A DNA stretch of 64,000 nucleotides from Ancylobacter sp. TS-1. Its GTDB lineage: Bacteria > Pseudomonadota > Alphaproteobacteria > Rhizobiales > Xanthobacteraceae. Location: positions 3,708,001 to 3,772,000 of the forward strand of contig NZ_CP045144.1 of NCBI RefSeq assembly GCF_009223885.1, written 5' to 3'. Below the pieces are notes generated by a model, which saw nothing but the letters and a program-made list of their open reading frames with translations, made no database searches and was not told the DNA's origin. Of the stretch, positions 10,983-23,273 are shown piece by piece (position 1 is the first letter of the stretch; each line of letters begins with the position of its first letter). The translations under genes and the position numbers were made by a program.

Positions 10983-11951
10983 TCAGCCCGGCTCGCCGTC
11001 CCGCTCCCGGGCCGGCGCGGGTGCTTGCGCGACGCCCGGCAGATGCAGCGTGTCGGGCAGGAAATCCGCGCCGCGCCGCGACAGGAACTCGGTGAGCGCG
11101 GCGGCCGGCGGAGTCAGCCGCTTGGCGGTGCGCTTGACGACGAACCATTGCCGCACCTCGGGCAGCCCCTCCACGTCGAGCACGGCGAGCCGGCCGTCCG
11201 CCACCTCCGCCGCGATGGTGTGGGCGGAGATGAAGGCGAGGCCGAGCCCGGCCATGACCGCCTGCTTGATGGTCTCGTTCGAATCGATCTCCATGCCGAT
11301 ACGCGGGTCGATGCCGGACTGCTGGAAGAACCGCTCCATAAGCCCGCGCGTGCCCGAGCCCGGCTCGCGCGACATGAAGGTGGAGCCGGCCAGCGCCGAG
11401 GCGGGGATGCGCCTTCCGAGCAGGGGATGGTCGGCCGGGGCGATCAGCACGTGCGGGTGATCGCCGATCAGCGTCTTGTCGACCTCGATGTCGAGCGGCG
11501 GGCGGCCCATGATGGCGACGTCGATGGCGTCGGCGCGCAGGCCCGCGATGATTTCCTCGCGGTTGCCCACGGTCAGCACCACGTCGATGCCGGGATGGGC
11601 GCGGGTGAAGGAGCCGAGCGCCGCCGGCACGAAATATTTCGCCGTCGAGACCAGCCCGACCGAGACCCGGCCCGAGCGCAGACCCTTCATCGAATCGAGC
11701 GCGGCGCCGCAATCGGCCAGCGCCTGCTCGATGCGGGCGATGGCGGCCAGCACCTCGCGCCCGGCGGCGCTGGGCTGGAAGCGCTCGCCGGCGCGGTCGA
11801 GCAAGGGCAGACCGAGATGCTGCTCGAGCTGCTGCACCTGCATCGTCACCGCCGGCGGGGTGACGTTCAGCTTGCGGGCGGCGCCGGTGACGCTGCCGGT
11901 CTCGACGATGGCCGCAACGGCCCGGAACTGCTTGAGCGTGGCATTACGCAT
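10983..11951 (-). CDS. cbbR: LysR-type regulator of the Calvin-cycle operon, CbbR
   Basis: A transcriptional activator that senses metabolites signalling the need for CO2 fixation. The 322-residue protein starts MRNATLKQFRAVAAIVETGS, typical of CbbR, and has a LysR helix-turn-helix at residues about 18-45 (VTGAARKLNVTPPAVTMQVQQ) followed by a periplasmic-binding-like sensor domain (SVGLVSTAKYFVPAAL). It is divergent from cbbF across a 180-base region with operator-like inverted repeats. This is the classic arrangement for activating cbb genes and repressing itself. Confidence 0.93.
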   Translation of the reverse strand: MRNATLKQFRAVAAIVETGSVTGAARKLNVTPPAVTMQVQQLEQHLGLPLLDRAGERFQPSAAGREVLAAIARIEQALADCGAALDSMKGLRSGRVSVGLVSTAKYFVPAALGSFTRAHPGIDVVLTVGNREEIIAGLRADAIDVAIMGRPPLDIEVDKTLIGDHPHVLIAPADHPLLGRRIPASALAGSTFMSREPGSGTRGLMERFFQQSGIDPRIGMEIDSNETIKQAVMAGLGLAFISAHTIAAEVADGRLAVLDVEGLPEVRQWFVVKRTAKRLTPPAAALTEFLSRRGADFLPDTLHLPGVAQAPAPARERDGEPG

Positions 11952-11963
11952 GGAACATTACAT

Positions 11964-12024
11964 TTCAGTTAAATTGAAGAGATAGGTAAGATTATTCGAA
12001 TTTCCTTACGCACGCAATTCGTGC
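11964..12024. promoter_or_regulatory. cbbR-cbbF control region with candidate CbbR operators
   Basis: Within the 180-base divergent spacer are three dyads. TTCA-N7-TGAA lies at 11964-11978, ATTCGAAT at 11994-12001, and GCACG-N5-CGTGC at 12010-12024. The first starts 13 bases from the cbbR start codon and contains the T-N11-A geometry of LysR boxes, so binding there would also block cbbR. The stretch is markedly AT-richer than its surroundings. Assignment to CbbR is from position and family knowledge. Confidence 0.6.
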
Positions 12025-12131
12025 AGTCTGCGATCAACAAAAGGCGTCCGCCGCTTCGGGTCCCCGCTCGAAGGCACACGGAAACGACACGCCAGAGGGC
12101 ATAAGCCCACGCCATAATTGGGGAAACGCCA

Positions 12132-13157
12132 ATGACACGCCCGACTTTGCAGGGCCACCTCGACGGGTGGTCGCAAGGCGATGATCTGCGCCGCGACGTC
12201 GCCAGCGCCGTGCTCGCGCTCGCCGCCGCCGGCATCCGGATTTCAGAGCTTCTGGCCGCCGGCCCGCTGGCCGGCGCGCTCGCCACCGTGCGCGGCCACC
12301 ATGCCGACGGCGACAGCCAGAAGGAACTCGACGTCATCGCCGACGACCTGGTGCGCGAGGCGCTCGCCGCCGCGCCGGTCGCCCTTCTCGGCTCCGAGGA
12401 AGCCGACGAGGCGGTCACGCTCGCCCCCGCCGGCACGCTGGCGGTCGCGGTTGACCCGCTGGACGGCTCGTCCAACATCGACAGCAATATGAGCGTCGGC
12501 ACGATCTTCTCGATCCTGCCCTTCGTGGGGGCCGACTCGCTGCTCCAGCCGGGCTCCGCCCAGCTCGCCGCCGGCTTCCTGCTCTACGGGCCGCAGACCG
12601 CGCTGGTACTGACCGTCGGCGCCGGCACGCAGGTCTTCACGCTGGACCGGGCCACGGGCGCCTTCCTGCTGTCCGAGGCGCGCGCCTTCGTCGTGCCCGA
12701 GACCGCTGAATACGCGATCAACGGCTCCAACCTGCGCCACTGGGACGGCGCCATCCGCTCCTATGTCGACGACTGCCAGGCCGGCACCGAGGGCCCGCGC
12801 GGCAAGGATTTCAACACGCGCTGGGTCGCCTCCATGGTGGCGGACGTCTACCGCATCCTGGTGCGCGGCGGGGTCTATCTCTACCCCGGCGACGCCCGCG
12901 GGGGCTATGCGCAGGGCCGGCTACGTCTGGTCTATGAGGCAAACCCGATCGCCTTCCTGATGGAGCAGGCGCAGGGCGCCGCCACCGATGGCAGCCGGCC
13001 GATCCTCGATCTCATCCCCACGCACCTGCACCAGCGCGTGCCGCTGGTGTTCGGCTCGCGCGCCGAGGTCGAGCGCATCGCCCGCTATCACGGCGGCGCC
13101 TCCGCCATGCCCGAGCGCTCGCCGTTGTTCGGCCGGCGCGGCCTGCTGCGCGCCTGA
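12132..13157 (+). CDS. cbbF: Fructose-1,6-/sedoheptulose-1,7-bisphosphatase
   Basis: It hydrolyses the C1 phosphate of FBP and SBP in Calvin-cycle regeneration. The 341-residue class I FBPase has DSQKELDVIADD early and the metal/phosphate motif DPLDGSSNIDSN at residues about 107-118, with NGSNLRHW and the late YEANPIAFLMEQAQGAA. GGGGA precedes the ATG by eight bases. It is the first gene of the eight-gene cbb operon, and its stop is 13 bases before cbbP. Being operon-borne and beside cbbR distinguishes it from the gluconeogenic fbp. Confidence 0.95.
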   Translation: MTRPTLQGHLDGWSQGDDLRRDVASAVLALAAAGIRISELLAAGPLAGALATVRGHHADGDSQKELDVIADDLVREALAAAPVALLGSEEADEAVTLAPAGTLAVAVDPLDGSSNIDSNMSVGTIFSILPFVGADSLLQPGSAQLAAGFLLYGPQTALVLTVGAGTQVFTLDRATGAFLLSEARAFVVPETAEYAINGSNLRHWDGAIRSYVDDCQAGTEGPRGKDFNTRWVASMVADVYRILVRGGVYLYPGDARGGYAQGRLRLVYEANPIAFLMEQAQGAATDGSRPILDLIPTHLHQRVPLVFGSRAEVERIARYHGGASAMPERSPLFGRRGLLRA

Positions 13158-13170
13158 CGGGAGAGGGAAC

Positions 13171-14046
13171 ATGTCGATCCACCACCCCATCATCTCCGTC
13201 ACCGGCTCGTCCGGCGCGGGCACCACCTCGGTGCGGCGCATCTTCGAGCAGATCTTCCGCCGCGAGGAAGTGCTCGCCGCCTATATCGAGGGCGACGCCT
13301 ATCACCGCTATGACCGCGCCGAGATGAAGCGCGTCATGTCCGAGGAGGCCTCGCGCGGCAACAACCACTACAGCCATTTCGGCCCCGACTCGAACCTGTT
13401 CGAGGAACTGGAGGAGACGTTCCGCGCCTACTCTCAGACCGGCACCGGCAAGTACCGCCACTATGTCCATGACGACAAGGAAGCGGCCGAATATGGCGGC
13501 GCGCCGGGCACCTTCACGCCCTGGGAGCCGATCCCGACGCCGACCGACCTGCTGTTCTACGAGGGGCTGCACGGGGCGGTGGCCAGCGGCAATATCGACG
13601 TCGCCCGCTATGCCGACCTGAAGATCGGCGTGGTGCCGGTGATCAACCTCGAATGGATCCAGAAGATCCACCGCGACCGCTCGCATCGCGGCTATTCGAC
13701 CGAGGCGGTGACCGACACCATCCTGCGCCGCATGCCGGACTACGTGAACTACATCTGCCCGCAGTTCACCCACACCGACATCAACTTCCAGCGCGTGCCG
13801 ACGGTCGATACCTCGAACCCGTTCATCGCCCGGTGGATCCCGACGGCGGACGAATCCATCGTCGTCATCCGCTTCAAGAGCCCTCGCGGCATCGATTTCC
13901 CCTACCTGCTCTCGATGATTTCCGGGAGCTGGATGAGCCGCGCCAATTCCATCGTGATCCCGGGCGGCAAGCTCGACATCGCGATGCAGCTCATCCTCAC
14001 GCCGATGATCCTCAACCTCGTCGAGAAGAAGCGGCGCGCCGCGTGA
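13171..14046 (+). CDS. cbbP: Phosphoribulokinase
   Basis: It phosphorylates ribulose 5-phosphate to ribulose 1,5-bisphosphate, a reaction unique to the Calvin cycle. The 291-residue protein is the short proteobacterial type. Its P-loop, [14 protein letters not shown], lies at residues about 8-21 and uses Thr-Thr in place of Lys-Thr, as this family does. Further conserved parts are [16 protein letters not shown], the [15 protein letters not shown] segment, [10 protein letters not shown] (Walker B region) and [28 protein letters not shown] precedes the ATG. Translation continues from cbbF with 13 bases between them. Confidence 0.97.
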   Translation: MSIHHPIISVTGSSGAGTTSVRRIFEQIFRREEVLAAYIEGDAYHRYDRAEMKRVMSEEASRGNNHYSHFGPDSNLFEELEETFRAYSQTGTGKYRHYVHDDKEAAEYGGAPGTFTPWEPIPTPTDLLFYEGLHGAVASGNIDVARYADLKIGVVPVINLEWIQKIHRDRSHRGYSTEAVTDTILRRMPDYVNYICPQFTHTDINFQRVPTVDTSNPFIARWIPTADESIVVIRFKSPRGIDFPYLLSMISGSWMSRANSIVIPGGKLDIAMQLILTPMILNLVEKKRRAA

Positions 14047-14060
14047 ACCGGGAGGACAGC

Positions 14061-16088
14061 ATGCTCACCAGCCAAAATGCGGCGCTGCGCCCGCACCCCG
14101 CCGATCTGCCCCACGAGGACATGGCGCAGGACATGGCCAACGCGCTGCGCGCGCTCGCCATGGACGCGGTGGAAGCGGCCAAGTCCGGCCATCCCGGCAT
14201 GCCGATGGGCATGGCCGATGTCGCGACCGCCCTGTTCGCGCGCTTCATGACGCTCGACCCGGGCCGGCCTGACTGGCCCGACCGCGACCGCTTCATTCTT
14301 TCCGCCGGCCACGGCTCGATGCTGCTCTACGCCATCAACCATCTGCTCGGCTATGCCGACATGGGCGTCGATCAGATCAAGCGTTTCCGCCAGCTCGGCG
14401 CGATCACCGCCGGCCATCCCGAACATGGCCACACGCTGGGCGTGGAGACCACCACCGGCCCGCTGGGGCAGGGGCTGACCACGGCGGTCGGCATGGCACT
14501 CGCCGAGCGCATGCTCAACGCCCGCTTCGGCGACGAGCTGGTCGACCACCACACCTATGTCATCGCCGGCGACGGCTGCCTGATGGAAGGCATCAGCCAC
14601 GAGGCCATCGACCTCGCCGGGCACCTGAAGCTCGCCAAGCTCACCGTGCTGTGGGACGACAACGGCATCTCCATCGACGGCAGCACCGCCCTCTCCACCT
14701 CGACCGACCAGCTCGCCCGCTTCAAGGCCAGTGGCTGGGACGTGATGCGGGTCGACGGCCACGCGCCCCACGCGCTGATCGACGCCCTCGCCGAGGCGCG
14801 CGGCACGGCGCGGCCGACGCTGATCGCCTGCCGCACCACCATCGGCTACGGCGCGCCCACCAAGGCGGGCACGGAAGCCGTGCACGGCGCCCCGCTGGGC
14901 GCCGCCGAGATCGAGGGCGCCCGCGCGCGGCTGGGCTGGAACCATCCGCCCTTCGAGGTGCCGGAAAGCGTGCGCGAGGCCTGGGCGACGATCGCCGAAC
15001 GCGGCCGCAAGGCGCGCGAAGCCTGGGAGAGGCGGCTCGCCGCCTCCGGCCAGCGCGCCGCCTTCGAGGCGGCGATGGAAGGCGAACTGCCGGCCGATTT
15101 CGACGAGAAGCTGGTCGCCTTCAAGCGCGAGCTTTCGGAGGGCGCGCCGAAGGTGGCGACCCGCAAGGCCTCGGAGATGGCGCTCGCCGTCATCAACGCG
15201 GCGACCGACCTCACCGTCGGTGGCTCGGCCGACCTTACCCACTCGAACCTCACCCACACCAGGGGGCTCGCCTCGGTGACGCCCGGCAACTATGCCGGCC
15301 GCTACCTGCATTACGGCATCCGCGAACACGCGATGGCGGCGGTGATGAACGGCCTCGCTTTGCATCGCGGCGCCATTCCCTATGGCGGCACCTTCATGGT
15401 GTTCTCCGACTATGCGCGCGGCGCCATGCGGCTCTCGGCGCTGATGGGGCAGCGGGTGGTCTATGTGCTCACCCACGATTCCATCGGCCTCGGCGAGGAC
15501 GGGCCGACGCACCAGCCGGTCGAGCACCTCGCCATGCTGCGGGCGACGCCGAACCTCTACGTGTTCCGCCCCGCCGACGCGGTGGAGACGCTGGAGGCCT
15601 GGCAGCTTGCCCTGCACGCGGAGGGCACGCCCTCGGTGCTGGCGCTCTCGCGGCAGAACCTGCCGACCTTCCGCACCGAGCATTCGGAGGAGAACCTCGT
15701 CGGCTATGGCGCCTATGTCGCCCGCAAGCCGGCCCGCCGGCGCGACGTGACGCTGCTCGCCACCGGCTCGGAGGTGGAGATCGCCTTCAGGGCGGCGGAC
15801 CTGCTCGCCGCGCGCGGGGTCGATGCCGCCGTCGTCTCCATGCCGTGCTGGGAGCTGTTCGAGCGCCAGAGCGCGGAATACCGCCGCGCCGTGCTCGGCA
15901 CCGCCCCGCGCGTGGCCGTCGAGGCCGCCGCCCGGCTCGGCTGGGACCGCTGGACCGGGGATCGCGGCCGCTTCGTCGGCATGGAGGGCTTCGGCGCCTC
16001 CGCGCCCGCCCCCGACCTCTACCAGCACTTCAACATCACCCCGGAGGCGGTCGTCGACGCTGCCTGCGACCTGCTGACCTGCGCCTGA
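14061..16088 (+). CDS. cbbT: Transketolase
   Basis: A thiamine-diphosphate enzyme that moves two-carbon units among sugar phosphates in Calvin-cycle regeneration. The 675-residue protein has the N-terminal substrate site [14 protein letters not shown], the TPP motif starting at GDGCLMEG and ending in NGI (about residues 170-200), the central [17 protein letters not shown], and the C-terminal [25 protein letters not shown] lies six bases before the ATG at 14061, which fixes the start 14 bases after cbbP. It is a complete single-chain enzyme of normal length. Confidence 0.96.
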   Translation: MLTSQNAALRPHPADLPHEDMAQDMANALRALAMDAVEAAKSGHPGMPMGMADVATALFARFMTLDPGRPDWPDRDRFILSAGHGSMLLYAINHLLGYADMGVDQIKRFRQLGAITAGHPEHGHTLGVETTTGPLGQGLTTAVGMALAERMLNARFGDELVDHHTYVIAGDGCLMEGISHEAIDLAGHLKLAKLTVLWDDNGISIDGSTALSTSTDQLARFKASGWDVMRVDGHAPHALIDALAEARGTARPTLIACRTTIGYGAPTKAGTEAVHGAPLGAAEIEGARARLGWNHPPFEVPESVREAWATIAERGRKAREAWERRLAASGQRAAFEAAMEGELPADFDEKLVAFKRELSEGAPKVATRKASEMALAVINAATDLTVGGSADLTHSNLTHTRGLASVTPGNYAGRYLHYGIREHAMAAVMNGLALHRGAIPYGGTFMVFSDYARGAMRLSALMGQRVVYVLTHDSIGLGEDGPTHQPVEHLAMLRATPNLYVFRPADAVETLEAWQLALHAEGTPSVLALSRQNLPTFRTEHSEENLVGYGAYVARKPARRRDVTLLATGSEVEIAFRAADLLAARGVDAAVVSMPCWELFERQSAEYRRAVLGTAPRVAVEAAARLGWDRWTGDRGRFVGMEGFGASAPAPDLYQHFNITPEAVVDAACDLLTCA

Positions 16089-16104
16089 GCCGGAGGGAGA
16101 GCCA

Positions 16105-18748
<2,644 letters not shown>

Positions 18749-18761
18749 ATTCGTTCGGGAG

Positions 18762-18865
18762 CGTCATCCCGGACGCGCCGCAGGCGCGGTCCGGGATCGC
18801 AAGCCGCAAGGGCGCTCCCTTCCTGAACCCGTTCCCGGCTCGGCCTTTGGCCGTCCGGGATGACG
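18762..18865. repeat. Family A palindromic element between cbbL and cbbS
   Basis: CGTCATCCCGGAC (18762-18774) and GTCCGGGATGACG (18853-18865) are a perfect 13-base inverted pair enclosing 78 bases. Within it, ATCCCGGAC/GTCCGGGAT with an inner GCGCC/GGCGC stem forms a local hairpin at 18766-18797. No U-run follows. The element fills most of the spacer between the two RuBisCO subunit genes. The last 16 bases before cbbS lack a strong Shine-Dalgarno. Confidence 0.85.
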
Positions 18866-18881
18866 AGAGCGAGACACCACC

Positions 18882-19301
18882 ATGCGCCTGACCCAGGGAG
18901 CCTTCTCCTTCCTGCCGGACCTCACGGACGAGCAGATCGCCAAGCAGGTCCAGTACTGCATCGACAAGGGCTGGGCGGTGAACATCGAGTTCACCGACGA
19001 CCCGCACCCGCGCAACACCTATTGGGAGCTGTGGGGCCAGCCCATGTTCGACGTGCCCGACGCCGCCGGCGTCATGTTCGAGCTGAACGCGTGCCGCAAG
19101 GCGTACAAGGGCCGGCACTACATCCGCCTGAGCGCCTTCGACTCCACCCATACGTGGGAGTCGCTGCGCCTGTCCTTCATCACCGACCGCCCCGCCGAGG
19201 AGCCCGGCTTCACGCTGGAGCGCCAGGAAGTCGAGGGCCGGTCGATCCGCTACACGACGCGCGCTTATGCCGCCAACCGCCCCGAGGGCGCGCGCTACTG
19301 A
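18882..19301 (+). CDS. cbbS: RuBisCO small subunit, form IC
   Basis: It caps the L8 core of RuBisCO to give L8S8. The 139-residue protein starts MRLTQGAFSFLPDLTDEQIA, as red-type small subunits do, continues with WAVNIEFTDDPHPRNTYWEL, and ends with the C-terminal extension (ERQEVEGRSIRYTTRAYAAN) that forms the central beta-barrel in red-type enzymes. It is full length. It lies 133 bases after cbbL, and a strong hairpin with a T-run separates it from cbbX. Confidence 0.97.
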   Translation: MRLTQGAFSFLPDLTDEQIAKQVQYCIDKGWAVNIEFTDDPHPRNTYWELWGQPMFDVPDAAGVMFELNACRKAYKGRHYIRLSAFDSTHTWESLRLSFITDRPAEEPGFTLERQEVEGRSIRYTTRAYAANRPEGARY

Positions 19302-19426
19302 CACGTGCCTTAACGCCGTCCGCGCACGCCGACCGTCCTGCGCGCGGGCGACGTCCCTGATCCGTCGGTCTCCCTCTACTCCCCCGACGGAAAATCGCGG
19401 TCGTCCGGTTTCCTCCCCGACCGCGA

Positions 19427-19475
19427 GGGACCGGTTCCGGAATGCCGCGCCCGGAACCGGTCCCCCTTCTTTTTT
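19427..19475 (+). terminator. Terminator/attenuator between cbbS and cbbX
   Basis: GGGACCGGTTCCGG (19427-19440) and CCGGAACCGGTCCC (19451-19464) are a perfect 14-bp stem with a 10-base loop. It is followed by CCTTCTTTTTT. This is a canonical intrinsic terminator 126 bases after cbbS and 84 bases before the cbbX ATG. It would end most transcripts after the RuBisCO genes, leaving cbbX and cbbE for read-through or for another promoter. Confidence 0.85.
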
Positions 19476-19558
19476 GCCCGATTGCCGTCCTCCCGGACGA
19501 TCCCGGACGGCCGCCGCGCCGCCCCCGAGGCGACAAGGGAATGAATGGAGACATCGCC

Positions 19559-20491
19559 ATGGACGCCATCACCGACGCCCCGCCCGTCCTCGTCGACACG
19601 GTGGACCTGCGGGCCGAGTTCGCCAGCAGCGGCCTTGCCGAGGTGCTGGGCCAGCTCGACCGCGAGCTGGTCGGGCTGGTGCCGGTCAAGCAGCGCCTGC
19701 ACGAGATCGGCGCGCTGCTGCTGGTCGACCGCGCCCGCGCGCATTTCGGCCTTCAGGCGGTTAGCCCGACCCTGCATATGAGCTTCACCGGCAACCCCGG
19801 CACCGGCAAGACCACGGTGGCACTGCGCATGGCGGAGATCCTCCACCGGCTCGGCTATGTCCGCAAAGGCCACCTCGTCACCGTCACCCGCGACGATCTG
19901 GTCGGCCAGTATATCGGCCACACCGCGCCGAAGACGAAGGAAGTGCTGAAGAAGGCGATGGGCGGCGTGCTGTTCATCGACGAGGCCTATTACCTCTACC
20001 GGCCCGAGAACGAGCGCGACTACGGGCAGGAGGCAATCGAGATCCTGCTGCAGGTGATGGAGAACCAGCGCGACGACCTCGTGGTGATCCTCGCCGGCTA
20101 TTCCGACCGCATGGAGCGGTTCTTCACCGCCAATCCCGGCTTCCGCTCGCGCGTCGCCCACCACATCGACTTCCCCGACTATTCCGGCGGCGAGCTGGAA
20201 GCCATCGGCGGGCGCATCCTCGAGACCATGAACTACCGCATGAGCCGCGAGGCGGAAGAGGCGTTCCACCGCTATGTCGAGCTTCGCATGCAGCAGCCGC
20301 ATTTCGCCAATGGCCGCTCGATCCGCAACGCGCTCGACCGCGCCCGGCTGCGGCAGGCCAACCGGCTCTTCGCCAGCGAGCGGCCGGTGACGGCGGACGA
20401 TCTGGTGACGCTGGAAGCCTCTGACATCCTCGCCAGCCGGGTCTTCTCCGGCGGCATCGACAGCTACCCGCCGCTGCGTCCCGCCAATTGA
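19559..20491 (+). CDS. cbbX: Red-type RuBisCO activase CbbX
   Basis: A hexameric AAA+ protein that removes inhibitory sugar phosphates from form IC RuBisCO by pulling on the large-subunit C-terminus. The 310-residue protein has Walker [10 protein letters not shown] at residues about 78-86, Walker [13 protein letters not shown] near 139, and the pore-region [14 protein letters not shown]. The ATG at 19559 is chosen because GGAG lies eight bases before it and the length matches CbbX. The ATG at 19541 has poor spacing. Further upstream starts would fall inside the terminator loop. Confidence 0.95.
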   Translation: MDAITDAPPVLVDTVDLRAEFASSGLAEVLGQLDRELVGLVPVKQRLHEIGALLLVDRARAHFGLQAVSPTLHMSFTGNPGTGKTTVALRMAEILHRLGYVRKGHLVTVTRDDLVGQYIGHTAPKTKEVLKKAMGGVLFIDEAYYLYRPENERDYGQEAIEILLQVMENQRDDLVVILAGYSDRMERFFTANPGFRSRVAHHIDFPDYSGGELEAIGGRILETMNYRMSREAEEAFHRYVELRMQQPHFANGRSIRNALDRARLRQANRLFASERPVTADDLVTLEASDILASRVFSGGIDSYPPLRPAN

Positions 20492-20514
20492 ACTCTCCGC
20501 ATCCGTAAGACCTT

Positions 20515-20626
20515 CCTCTCCCCGTCGGGGAGAGGTGGCCCGCGAAGCGGGTCGGTGAGGGGAACGCGATTGCCGGATGTAAACGTCCCCCTCACCCCAA
20601 CCCTCTCCCCGGCGGGGAGAGGGGGC
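20515..20626. repeat. Family B palindromic element (CTCTCCCC/GGGGAGAG) between cbbX and cbbE
   Basis: Two hairpin units, CCTCTCCCC-GTC-GGGGAGAGG (20515-20535) and CCCTCTCCCC-GGC-GGGGAGAGGG (20601-20623), flank an inverted core (GGTGAGGGG and CCCCTCACC). The same layout is seen at 43377-43491 and 60967-61071, and a solo hairpin at 34351-34373. Confidence 0.85.
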
Positions 20627-20672
20627 GAGACGTTCCAGCCCATGACGGCCGATACACGCCAGGAGAGACCCC

Positions 20673-21350
20673 ATGCCCCTCATCGCCCCTTCCATGCTGG
20701 CCTCCGACTTCTCCCGCCTCGGCGAGGAGGTGCGCGATGTGGCCGCCGCCGGCGCCGACTGGATCCATCTCGACGTGATGGACGGGCATTTCGTGCCCAA
20801 CATCACCTTCGGGCCGGACGTCATCAAGGCCATGCGCCCGCACACCGACAAGGTGTTCGACGTGCATCTGATGATCGAGCCGGTGGAGCCCTTCATCGAG
20901 GCCTTCGCCAGGGCGGGGGCGGACATCATCACCGTGCAGGCCGAGGCGACGCACCATCTCGACCGCTGCCTCCAGCTCATCCGCTCGCTTGGCAAGAAGG
21001 CCGGCGTGGCGCTGAACCCGGCGACGCATGAGAGCGCGCTGGCCTATGTGCTGGACAAGGTGGACCTCATCCTGCCGATGACGGTCAATCCGGGCTTTGG
21101 CGGGCAGGCCTTCATCGCCGACGTGCTGCCGAAGATCTACCGCCTGCGCGCGATGATCGGCGAGCGGCCGATCCATCTGGAGGTCGATGGCGGCGTCACC
21201 GCCGAGACCGCGCGGCTCTGCGCGGCAGCGGGCGCCAATGCGCTGGTAGCCGGCTCGGCGGTGTTCCGCGACGGGCGCGAGGGCTACGCGGCCAATATCG
21301 CCGCCATCCGCGAGGCCGGCCGGCAGGCGCGCGGGCGCGCCGCCGCCTGA
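20673..21350 (+). CDS. cbbE: Ribulose-5-phosphate 3-epimerase
   Basis: It interconverts xylulose 5-phosphate and ribulose 5-phosphate, closing the Calvin regeneration phase. The 225-residue TIM-barrel protein shows [37 protein letters not shown] with the metal-binding His and Asp, [23 protein letters not shown], and [24 protein letters not shown] precedes the ATG. It is the last gene of the cbb operon, 181 bases after cbbX with a repeat between. Its stop is seven bases from the convergent gene on the other strand. Confidence 0.95.
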   Translation: MPLIAPSMLASDFSRLGEEVRDVAAAGADWIHLDVMDGHFVPNITFGPDVIKAMRPHTDKVFDVHLMIEPVEPFIEAFARAGADIITVQAEATHHLDRCLQLIRSLGKKAGVALNPATHESALAYVLDKVDLILPMTVNPGFGGQAFIADVLPKIYRLRAMIGERPIHLEVDGGVTAETARLCAAAGANALVAGSAVFRDGREGYAANIAAIREAGRQARGRAAA

Positions 21351-21357
21351 GCGCGCC

Positions 21358-22208
21358 TCAGTTGAAGGCGTCCTCGGTCAGGTTGAGGATGATGATCTGC
21401 CGCGCGCTCGCCGGAATCGAGGGCGAGGCGCGCATCTCGATGGCGATCGCCGGGTGCTTCTTCTGGATGATGCTGGCAACCCGGTTCGCCATTTCCTCGG
21501 TGGTGCCGAAATAGGACATGGTGTTGCTGGTCGTCTGCACCACGCCGGTATCCGAGGTCACCACGTCGAAGCCGGCCGCCTTGAGCGGGGCGGTGAAGCT
21601 GTCCAGCTTCGCCTGCGACACGGCGTTGACCGGCGCGAAGATGCGCACCGTGTAGCCGGCGCCGGGCAGGGCGGGCGGCGCCTCTGCCGGGGCTTCCGTC
21701 GCGCCGCCCGGGGCGGCCAGCGCGGTCTGGCCGGGGCGGGGGGAATGAGCGCGCTGTCGGCGGCCGGGGGCACCTGTGCAGGCGCGGGGGCCGGCGCCAC
21801 AGCCACCGGGGCGGCGGCGCGGGCGGCCTCGATCGAGGCCAGTTTTTCGGCGATCTCGCTTTGGGCGCTGCGCAGGGCGCCGATCTCCTCGCGCAGGCTC
21901 AGCATCTGCGCGGCGAGGAAGCCGGCGATCCCCAGCACGGCGACGAGGACGATCCCGTAGAGCACGGCCAGCGCGGGATGGGATGCGCGGGCCGGCGCGG
22001 CCTCGGCCCTGCGGCCCTCGATCTCCAGCCGGCGCATGTCGACCTTCAGCCGCTCGATGCCGAGCCAGCGCTGGAACGCCTCCGGCTCGACCGGCGGGCC
22101 CTTGGCGCGGTTCGGCGGGCTGGCGGGCGCGGCGGCGCGCGGGGCGCCCTCGGGCGCCGCCGGACGCGGCTTGTTCGGCTCCAGCGAGGGCTCGCGCTTG
22201 TCGGTCAT
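21358..22208 (-). pseudogene. Membrane-anchored protein with coiled coil and C-terminal domain, split by a frameshift
   Basis: One reading frame (from 22208) encodes a Pro/Ala-rich cytoplasmic N-terminus, one membrane helix (ALAVLYGIVLVAVLGIAGFL, residues about 80-99), a short coiled coil (LREEIGALRSAQSEIAEKLA) and a Pro/Ala linker. After a run of six C (minus strand, about 21740) it turns into Arg-rich nonsense. The -1 frame then carries a well-formed domain: YTVRIFAPVNAVSQAKLDSF, TSNTMSYFGTTEEMANRVAS and the C-terminus ILNLTEDAFN at 21358. Adding one C to the homopolymer restores a 283-residue protein. It may be a sequencing error, a real mutation or slippage. I do not recognise the C-terminal domain with certainty. 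Confidence 0.65.
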
Positions 22209-22343
22209 GTCGTGCTCCTGCGCGGACGCCTCCCGGCGTCCGGCCTTACGGCGGTATCCTCGTGGGCGATACTACCGCAAGGTCGGGGCGCCGCCGACAC
22301 TTGCCTGCGGTTTTGGTAAAGCGCGCCGCTGGCGCGGCCCCGG

Positions 22344-23012
22344 TCAGCCCGGCTGGGCAGGGGCCGGGCGCCGCTTCACGCGCGGGCGCTTCGAAATCCG
22401 CCCCTTGATGATGCGCAGCACGACCACGGTGAGGATCAGCATGACCACCGTCACGCCGACCATCAGCAGCAGCCATTGCGACTGGCTGGCGGCGCCGAAT
22501 TCGCTGGCGCCCTTGCCGGCGAGCCAGCCGGGGGCGAGCATCACCGGCGCCCACACCACCGCCGAGGAGACGTTGGCGATCTGGAAGCGGCGCTGGTCCA
22601 TGCGCATCATGCCGGCGACCAGCGGCATGGTGGCGCGCACGGGCCCGAAGAAGCGGCCGGCGAAGACCGAGGCGAAGCCGAAGCGGCGGAAGAACAGGCG
22701 CGCCTGCGCCACCTGCTCGCGATAGCCCAGCAGCGGGCGCCGGTGCACCACGCGCGGGCCGAGCCAGCGGCCGAGCCAGTAGGACACCACGTCGCCCAGC
22801 ACTGCGCCGACGATGGCGCCGCCGATCACCGGCACCGGCGAGATGATGCCGCTGCCGATGAGCCCGCCAATGGCGAGCATCAGGGCGGTGGCGGGAATGA
22901 CGAGGCCGACGAGCACCAGGGACTCGCCGAAGGCGATGATCCCGATGACGATCGGGATCAGATAGTCATGACTTTGCAGGAACGCTGCCACATCCGCGGT
23001 AAGAGCTTCCAT
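22344..23012 (-). CDS. DedA family (SNARE-associated/VTT) integral membrane protein
   Basis: A 222-residue inner-membrane protein with about five hydrophobic segments. The N-terminal part (IPIVIGIIAFGESLVLVGLV) and the motif RFFGPVRATMPLVAGMMRM are hallmark DedA signatures: Glu in the re-entrant helix and the F-x-R-F/G-P-x-R region. DedA proteins support membrane homeostasis, and some recycle undecaprenyl phosphate. The C-terminal tail is strongly basic (GRISKRPRVKRRPAPAQP). It is monocistronic; 135 bases separate it from the frameshifted gene, and 261 bases of divergent spacer precede 23274, in which no clear gene was seen. Confidence 0.88.
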   Translation of the reverse strand: MEALTADVAAFLQSHDYLIPIVIGIIAFGESLVLVGLVIPATALMLAIGGLIGSGIISPVPVIGGAIVGAVLGDVVSYWLGRWLGPRVVHRRPLLGYREQVAQARLFFRRFGFASVFAGRFFGPVRATMPLVAGMMRMDQRRFQIANVSSAVVWAPVMLAPGWLAGKGASEFGAASQSQWLLLMVGVTVVMLILTVVVLRIIKGRISKRPRVKRRPAPAQPG

Positions 23013-23273
23013 GTCCTCACACTGTCGGTTTCGCGCTCAATGTGAGGGCGAAGATGTCGGCAGCAAGGCCGGCGCGGGCACTCTCCGGCCCCTGCGCCCT
23101 GCGCGGATCGTCGCGGGGGCCGGGCCGGGGCCCGGCACGGCGCTAACCATGGCGCGCGATCGCCGGCGCCGGGCACCGTCCGGGGCAGGGGAAGGATTGA
23201 GCGCGGGCGACAAAGCCGCGATGATGGCGCCTCGTCTGCCCGCGCGCCGGGCGCCGCGGAGACCCGCCCGCCC

